Below are positions 31,124 through 36,223 of a stretch of DNA of 36,223 bases, in pieces (the first letter of the stretch is position 1; the number at the start of each line of letters is the position of its first letter). Source of the DNA: Erysipelotrichaceae bacterium. GTDB taxonomy: Bacteria > Bacillota_I > Bacilli_A > Erysipelotrichales > Erysipelotrichaceae. The stretch lies in contig JALENJ010000044.1 of assembly GCA_022767445.1 (NCBI GenBank), positions 1 to 36,223 of the forward strand, read 5' to 3'. The notes under the pieces are model-generated. The model saw only the letters and a program-made list of their open reading frames with translations. It was not told the origin of the DNA and searched no databases. The position numbers and the translations under genes are program-made.

Positions 31124-31617
31124 TCTTGATTCCCTTCTAACTGTAGGTAGTAGTAACTTAAATCTAACCACTTGTTAAATTTATATCCGATATTTTCAAG
31201 TCTACCCTTGAAGACAAAACCAAACTTTTCGTGTAAGTGAATGCTTGGCGTATTGTCTGCAGTAATCAACGATACGATATTTTTATATCCTAGTTGTTTT
31301 GTGTAAGTGATGATTTCACGCATCAGGATACTTCCATATCCATGCTTGCGTGCTTGAGGATCTAAGTAGATTGTTAAGTCTACTGTACAATCGTATGCTT
31401 GTTTTTCATTAAACTGTGATATGTATGCATACCCTATCAGTTTATGATCCTCTTCGAGTACAAGGCATGGATATGTTTGGGTAATATTGTTGAGGCGTGA
31501 GGTAAATTCCTGTTGTGAAACAGGAACTGTTTCAAATGTACTGGTAGAGTTTTCGATATACCAGTTATACCACTGTAGTATTACTGGTATATCGCTAGTC
31601 TTAAGCTTGCGTATCAT
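31120..31617 (-). CDS. GNAT N-acetyltransferase (phosphinothricin-acetyltransferase-like)
   Basis: A 165-residue GNAT protein. It begins MIRKLKTSDIPVILQWYNWY and has the acetyl-CoA loop in LDPQARKHGYGSILMREII and the C-terminal LHEKFGFVFKGRLENIGYKF, a pattern of the Pat/Bar-like group. These enzymes acetylate small amines. An actual substrate, including any herbicide-like compound, cannot be inferred. The ATG at 31617 fits the family N-terminus; an in-frame ATG at 31638 is an alternative. It overlaps the amidohydrolase end by 17 bp and hflX by 4 bp, forming a tightly packed operon. Confidence 0.85.
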   Translation of the reverse strand: MIRKLKTSDIPVILQWYNWYIENSTSTFETVPVSQQEFTSRLNNITQTYPCLVLEEDHKLIGYAYISQFNEKQAYDCTVDLTIYLDPQARKHGYGSILMREIITYTKQLGYKNIVSLITADNTPSIHLHEKFGFVFKGRLENIGYKFNKWLDLSYYYLQLEGNQE

Positions 31618-33178
31618 CTTTATATACGACTTTCCCATCCATGATGGTCATCTTTACTTTTGCTTGATAGATTGTTTCTGGACTCATTGTACGTATATCT
31701 TTGTCTAATACAACAATATCTGCGTAGTATCCTTCTTTAATCTGACCGATACAATGATCCATAAACAATACTTCAGCTGCCTTCGTAGTAAATGTAGAGA
31801 TTGCCTCATCTACACTCAAGCACTCACTTGCATGCATGCTGGAATCTGAAGATATAGATTTTCTTGTTACAGCACATTGAATACCTTTTAATACATCCGG
31901 AATTTCTACAGGCGCATCTGAGCCATTAGCAACCAAAGTGTTTTGATAGAGTGTATGGAATGGATAACTAGTGTTTGCTAGGGTTTGACCAACTCTATCT
32001 TCTAGTACTTGGGCATCGTGATCGATGAATATCGATTGATAATAACATGCTAGCTTTTGTTTAACGACTTGATCAATCTGATCAGGTCGCATAATTTGGC
32101 AATGTACAATTCCATGATGCAATGGATTTCCCTCAATGACTATATCTTTGAAGATAGAAAGAACATGGTCTAAGGCACCATCCCCTATCGCATGTACAAT
32201 CGTAGGCATATTGAATTGGTTTGCTAGACGAATGAATGTTTCCATGGTTTCATCATCCATCAACATTTTACCCTTGGTCGATATATCATCGTTGTACGCA
32301 TTCGATAACATCGCTGTACGTGCACCCAATGAACCATCACTGATCAGCTTTAATGGACCGATGCGGAAGTAGTCATCTCCTACATCAAATGTATATCCAT
32401 CATCTAAAAACTTTGAAAATTCCTTCGGATGATTAAATTCACATTGTTCATTGATACGTACAGGTAATGCTTGGCGGTAGGCGAGTGACTCCAATGCTTT
32501 AAGCACTGCTGTATAGTCTTGGTATGTTGATAAAAAGTCGTCTGTGCCTACCGTTGTGATACCAAATTGATTGGCATACTTGGCACCTGTCAAAAAGTAT
32601 TGTATTAACTTTTCTTGTGTTGGTTTTGGGGCAGATTCATAGATTTTCCTCATCGCGATTTCTTCGACAAGTCCGCTTCCAAAGTCGATATTACCATCTG
32701 TGTTTTCAACACTCTTCGTGATACCTGCAGCTTGTAGGGCAGCACTGTTGGCCACTAATACATGACCACAAGCACGAACGATGATGATTGGTGTTGTATC
32801 ACTGATGGTATCCAACATCTCTTTGGTTGGCATCTTTTGATCATCAAACGATGATTCAAGGAAACCTCTACCGATTAACCACTCTCCTTTTTTGAGTTTG
32901 GATAATCCTTGTAGTAGAGCGTTTTTTACTTCATTGTTTGACTTACAGTTTTCTAATTGAACATTGGATAAGTACATTCCAAGTTCTAACAGGTGCATAT
33001 GACTATCGATAAAACCCGGAAGTACAAATTGTCCCTTCAAGTCGATCATTTCATCTTCAGGCGATAGGTATTCCTGTATCTGTTGATCGCTACCAACTTT
33101 GATAATTGATTGATCCTCAATCGCAAAAGCTGTTGCGTTACTTTGCCAAATGATTGCGTTAATATATCCTTTTTTCAT
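31601..33178 (-). CDS. YtcJ-type metal-dependent amidohydrolase
   Basis: A 525-residue amidohydrolase-3 family enzyme. The metal-binding HxH is H60/H62 in VLPGFIDSHMHLLELG. Later metal/catalytic blocks are IVHAIGDGALDHVLSIF, HHGIVHCQIMRPDQI and LVANGSDAPVEIPDVLKGI. There is no signal peptide. The natural substrate is unknown. Annotated relatives include N-substituted formamide deformylases, but this should not be transferred. GGAGGCACT precedes the ATG, and a TATAAT at 33206-33201 (minus strand) is a candidate -10. It is first in the operon with GNAT, hflX, the M18 gene and the 130-aa gene. Confidence 0.9.
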   Translation of the reverse strand: MKKGYINAIIWQSNATAFAIEDQSIIKVGSDQQIQEYLSPEDEMIDLKGQFVLPGFIDSHMHLLELGMYLSNVQLENCKSNNEVKNALLQGLSKLKKGEWLIGRGFLESSFDDQKMPTKEMLDTISDTTPIIIVRACGHVLVANSAALQAAGITKSVENTDGNIDFGSGLVEEIAMRKIYESAPKPTQEKLIQYFLTGAKYANQFGITTVGTDDFLSTYQDYTAVLKALESLAYRQALPVRINEQCEFNHPKEFSKFLDDGYTFDVGDDYFRIGPLKLISDGSLGARTAMLSNAYNDDISTKGKMLMDDETMETFIRLANQFNMPTIVHAIGDGALDHVLSIFKDIVIEGNPLHHGIVHCQIMRPDQIDQVVKQKLACYYQSIFIDHDAQVLEDRVGQTLANTSYPFHTLYQNTLVANGSDAPVEIPDVLKGIQCAVTRKSISSDSSMHASECLSVDEAISTFTTKAAEVLFMDHCIGQIKEGYYADIVVLDKDIRTMSPETIYQAKVKMTIMDGKVVYKDDTQA

Positions 33179-33233
33179 AGTGCCTCCATTTCTTCTTAAG
33201 ATTATACTATCTTGTATGTGTTCTTCCTAGGTG

Positions 33234-33268
33234 AAAAAATCACCATACTTTCGTATGATGATTTTTTT
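33234..33268 (-). terminator. Terminator of the ABC exporter gene
   Basis: CATAC-TTTC-GTATG with outer AATCA / TGATT arms, flanked by A and T runs on both strands. It overlaps the ABC gene's stop codon. Confidence 0.8.
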
Positions 33269-36017
33269 ATTCTGTTCTAAGTGCTTCAACTGGATCTTTC
33301 TTCGCCGCACTGCGTGATGGGATCAGACCACCGATGACAGTGATAATAATACTAATCAGAATTAAGATGCCAGCAGAAGACATTGGTAATACTGCACCTA
33401 ACTCAGGTATATTGGAAACATTTTGAATAATGTTGTTGATAGGTACTAATAGCACGAGTGAAATACCAATTCCTAAAAGACCTGAGATAATACCGATAAT
33501 AAACGTCTCTGCGTTAAATAGTTGTGAGATATTCCGTTTGGAAGCTCCTAGTGCTCTTAAGATACCGATTTCCTTGGTACGTTCCATGACAGAGATATAT
33601 GTGATAATCCCAATCATAATGCTGGAGACAATGAGTGATACAGCCACAAAGGCAATCAGTACATAAGAAATACCATTGATAATTGTCGTCAATGACGATG
33701 TCATCAGTGCAACATAATCTGTATAGGATATCTTAGCATCCTCATCAACTGTATTGTTGTAATTTTCAATTGCCTTGGATATCATATCCTTATTTTCAAA
33801 ACTATCCGCATAGATACTGATATTGGATGGTGAATCATAGCTAACTGCCCCAAAGGATGCTAGATTATCCTTCAGTGTCTTACCACCGATGTAATCGTTA
33901 TATAGGGTTAAAAGTGTCGTTGTGTTTGGTGAATCGTTTAAGTACTGCTCTAGTAATGTAGACATACTAATTTCACGATTTATAGAAAGTGAAGATAATG
34001 TCCCAAAGTCCATTGTACTTGATGTATCTTGTTGAGATTGACTTTGGTCATCATAGTACATAATCAACTGATACATATTAGCCTTTTTTTCATCACTTAA
34101 ACTCAATAGGTACTTCTTTGTATCATCAATCTTTTCTTCATCTGTACTTGCAAGGAAACGAACTCCATTCAGGATATTGATGTCTGGTGTATTATTTTGA
34201 TCAACAACGATACTTGCGTTATTTGCTTGATCAATGACGTAGTTTGTAAGTAGGTTTGTATATGCAATTGATGTTGATATATTCGCATTATTTGCGTCCG
34301 TCTTTGGACGGATAACACCTGTCACTTTCAATGTAACTGCTTGATTTATCAGATTTTCTTGGTCATACTCTGGATTTTGGATATAGCTATAGTTGCCATT
34401 GGCATCCTTTGTATAGCGTGCGCTTGCAGATAGAAGATAGAATTCTTTATCCAAGATGGTGTTGTAGTCAAAGGTATAATCTTGGGTATCCTCTTTGTTT
34501 GCGAGTTGGTTTTTAGACGTGTTGTATTGATCTTTTGAGATAAGACCAAGTTGATACATTGACTCTACAGGAATACTGTTATTGTCATTGAGTACGAGTA
34601 CAACTTCGTTGTATGCACTTGGCCATGCACCGGATACTACATCATAGTTGTCTTCTACAACAGGTGAGATAATCTGTCCATTTGTGCCTGGGATTAACTC
34701 AGAGAAGTTATCTAGCTTACTTGTGTTTCCACTCATACTCGCAAATGAGAAGTTACGATTTGGTCGGGATGTATTCTCTCCATCTGGATCCGCATTGGTA
34801 TCAATGAGTTGGTTTGTTGGATTCTTTGCGTATACATCAAAGTTAACATCATAGCTGTATACAATCCCATTCTCACCTACATACTGATGTATTTCTGATT
34901 CTGGGTTATCTAGGTATTTCTTGAAATCTGTTAGATTGTTTTGAATCAGATTATTGGTGATAGCTTCGCTTTGTTTTAGAGAGCTATAATCCGCATGAAT
35001 CTGACCATCATCGTTTGTATCGGTCTTTTGTTCATCATTACTGATTGCTTGTGTACGTATCTGTAGTAATGAAGAAGTATCGACTGTTTGTGAGGATATC
35101 GTAATTGGGTAGGAAGTCATCGTCTCTCTTTGTACGTTTGTAATGTACTCATTCATACCTGTTGATAATGCCAATATGAGCGCAATACCAATGATACCGA
35201 TACTTCCTGCAAAAGCAGTCAGTAGTGTTCTACCAATCTTCGTACGAAGATTGGCAAATGATAAGCCTAAAGATGTAAAGAAAGACATTGAAACACGTTT
35301 TGTCTTCTGCTTACCTGCTTGCATGGTTTCTTCAACTTCATCGTAAGGATTGGAATCACTGATGATTACACCATCCTTTAGATTGACAATACGTGTTGAA
35401 TACATATCTGCCAGTTCTGGATTATGTGTCACCATAATAACCAGTTTATCTTTTGCAATTTCCTTTAATAGATTCATAATCTGGATACTGGTTTCACTAT
35501 CCAAAGCACCTGTTGGTTCATCCGCAAGTAAGATATCCGGATTATTAATCAGTGCTCTAGCAATCGCAACACGCTGCATCTGACCACCAGACATCTGGTT
35601 TGGTCTTTTATGCATGTGATCTTCTAGACCAACCTTTTTCAATACTTCCTTGGCACGTTGTCTTCTCTCTCTTCTTGAGACACCAGCCAATGTCAAAGCC
35701 ATCTCAACGTTAGATAATACATTTTGATGAGGGATGAGGTTATAACTTTGAAAGACAAATCCAATCGATGTATTTCGATAGGCATCCCAATCCGCATTCT
35801 TATACTTCTTTGTCGATACACCGTTGATAATCAAATCTCCGCTATCATAACGATCTAATCCACCAATAATATTTAACATTGTTGTCTTACCTGAACCAGA
35901 TTGTCCAAGAATAGAAACAAATTCATTTTCTCTAAAGTTTAGCGATACACCCTTGAGTGCTACTTGGGTTTGTTCGCCTACTGTATAACTTTTTACTATG
36001 TTTTGTAGTTGTAACAT
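33267..36017 (-). CDS. MacB/FtsX-type ABC transporter, ATPase and permease in one chain
   Basis: A 916-residue fusion. Residues 1-230 are the ATPase: Walker A GQSGSGKTT (38-46), signature MSGGQMQRVAIARAL (from 142), and Walker B ILLADEPTGALD. A linker follows, with the first membrane segment near 275-295 (GSIGIIGIALILALSTGMNE). A large Asn/Asp/Ser-rich extracytoplasmic region spans roughly 300-770. The C-terminal FtsX domain has three membrane segments and ends SRSAAKKDPVEALRTE. It resembles MacB mechanotransmission systems handling peptides or lipoproteins. The ATG at 36017 (MLQLQNIVKS) has GAGGTG five bases upstream; a start at 36050 lacks this. No partner adaptor is next to it. Confidence 0.92.
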   Translation of the reverse strand: MLQLQNIVKSYTVGEQTQVALKGVSLNFRENEFVSILGQSGSGKTTMLNIIGGLDRYDSGDLIINGVSTKKYKNADWDAYRNTSIGFVFQSYNLIPHQNVLSNVEMALTLAGVSRRERRQRAKEVLKKVGLEDHMHKRPNQMSGGQMQRVAIARALINNPDILLADEPTGALDSETSIQIMNLLKEIAKDKLVIMVTHNPELADMYSTRIVNLKDGVIISDSNPYDEVEETMQAGKQKTKRVSMSFFTSLGLSFANLRTKIGRTLLTAFAGSIGIIGIALILALSTGMNEYITNVQRETMTSYPITISSQTVDTSSLLQIRTQAISNDEQKTDTNDDGQIHADYSSLKQSEAITNNLIQNNLTDFKKYLDNPESEIHQYVGENGIVYSYDVNFDVYAKNPTNQLIDTNADPDGENTSRPNRNFSFASMSGNTSKLDNFSELIPGTNGQIISPVVEDNYDVVSGAWPSAYNEVVLVLNDNNSIPVESMYQLGLISKDQYNTSKNQLANKEDTQDYTFDYNTILDKEFYLLSASARYTKDANGNYSYIQNPEYDQENLINQAVTLKVTGVIRPKTDANNANISTSIAYTNLLTNYVIDQANNASIVVDQNNTPDINILNGVRFLASTDEEKIDDTKKYLLSLSDEKKANMYQLIMYYDDQSQSQQDTSSTMDFGTLSSLSINREISMSTLLEQYLNDSPNTTTLLTLYNDYIGGKTLKDNLASFGAVSYDSPSNISIYADSFENKDMISKAIENYNNTVDEDAKISYTDYVALMTSSLTTIINGISYVLIAFVAVSLIVSSIMIGIITYISVMERTKEIGILRALGASKRNISQLFNAETFIIGIISGLLGIGISLVLLVPINNIIQNVSNIPELGAVLPMSSAGILILISIIITVIGGLIPSRSAAKKDPVEALRTE

Positions 36018-36093
36018 ATGTTCACCTCGTATCATCCAATAGAATACCACAAATCAAATTAAATTGTTTAAAATTTGTTGGAAAAATAACAAT

Positions 36094-36117
36094 CCGCACG
36101 TATAACGTGCGGTTTTT
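36094..36117. terminator. Strong hairpin between the ABC exporter and the right-edge RNA
   Basis: CCGCACGT / ACGTGCGG form an 8-bp GC-rich stem with a three-base loop. The T run is best on the plus strand (TTTTT). On the minus strand the tail is ATTGTTATTTTT, so it could end a minus-strand RNA from the right edge or attenuate transcription into the ABC gene. Confidence 0.6.
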
Positions 36118-36118
36118 A

Positions 36119-36223
36119 GGCTACCCTATAAGGGCCTTTACCACACTTCGACCCTTAAGGGTCTTGTGTAAAAGACTGACAACCGTGTTTGCACACTATG
36201 GCTTACCCTTTAAAAGGGTCTAC
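36119..36223 (-). ncRNA. Candidate structured RNA, partial at the right edge
   Basis: No open frame of note occurs in this 105-bp edge. On the minus strand it can fold into four helices in a row. They are ACCCTT/AAGGGT; AAGCC-ATA-GTGT-GCAA-ACAC-GGTT with a GNRA tetraloop; a long arm CTTTTACAC with GTGTGGTAAAG capped by GACCC-TTAA-GGGTC; and GGC/GCC enclosing CCCT-TAT-AGGG. A strong hairpin follows. I could not match it to RNase P, tmRNA, SRP or 6S RNA. It could be a small RNA or a leader of the ABC gene. Identity is unknown. Confidence 0.35.

Noticed and set aside
36119-36223. RNase P RNA, tmRNA, SRP RNA or 6S RNA at the right edge
   Set aside because: The conserved sequence blocks I know for these RNAs are not present on either strand. 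It is left as an unidentified structured RNA.

Overview
The window is AT-rich, has short intergenic gaps, strong GGAGG-type ribosome binding sites, a CIRCE/HrcA operator and mannose-family PTS permeases. It therefore comes from a low-GC Bacillota. The gene mix (DhuI/DhuD-type uronate pathway, HtrA, RarA, GNAT-pyrophosphatase-like fusion, M18 aminopeptidase) would fit a host-associated Erysipelotrichia-like bacterium; that placement is inference.

Layout. 1-2.8 kb is a decayed corner: the end of an IS3/IS150-type insertion sequence has entered a frameshifted secreted flavoprotein reductase gene, next to a frameshifted membrane-anchored HIRAN-like gene. 2.9-5.0 kb is a first mannose-family PTS (IIB, IIC, IID, minus strand), followed by a HAD phosphatase on the plus strand. 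6.0-16.0 kb is the centrepiece, a complete cytoplasmic route for unsaturated glycosaminoglycan (hyaluronan/chondroitin-like) oligosaccharides built as two divergent operons. The minus operon encodes unsaturated glucuronyl hydrolase GH88, a second PTS IIB/IIC/IID, a heparinase II/III-like lyase and a LacI-family regulator. The plus operon encodes KDPG aldolase carrying an extra VOC-like domain, KDG kinase, a DhuD-type dehydrogenase and a DhuI-type isomerase. The 193-bp gap between them has two good sigma-A promoters and three copies of one operator-like sequence. One copy fills the -35/-10 spacer of the plus promoter and one lies just past the start of the minus transcript. Together the genes import delta-4,5-uronate oligosaccharides, release the unsaturated uronate, and convert it to pyruvate and glyceraldehyde 3-phosphate. 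No EIIA, secreted lyase, sulfatase or amino-sugar genes are in the window.

16.1-25.4 kb is mostly core housekeeping: DegV, Lon under a CIRCE element, RarA, a YczE-type membrane protein, a GNAT-pyrophosphatase-like fusion, SseB, a rhomboid protease and HtrA. 25.4-26.1 kb is the scar of a lost integrative element beside a tRNA-Ser(GGA) gene: an integrase C-terminal remnant, a beheaded gene and a 70-aa orphan. 26.2-36.0 kb holds a TetR-type regulator, PfkB kinase, rhodanese, a 130-aa unknown, M18 aminopeptidase, HflX, GNAT, amidohydrolase and a MacB-type ABC exporter. The last 105 bases look like part of a structured RNA running off the right edge.

The most unusual signal is a family of short nested palindromes sharing the fold of the IS left end. 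One solo copy (16078-16124) sits inside the loop of the degV terminator. Another (25405-25439) keeps the same fold with compensating stem changes.
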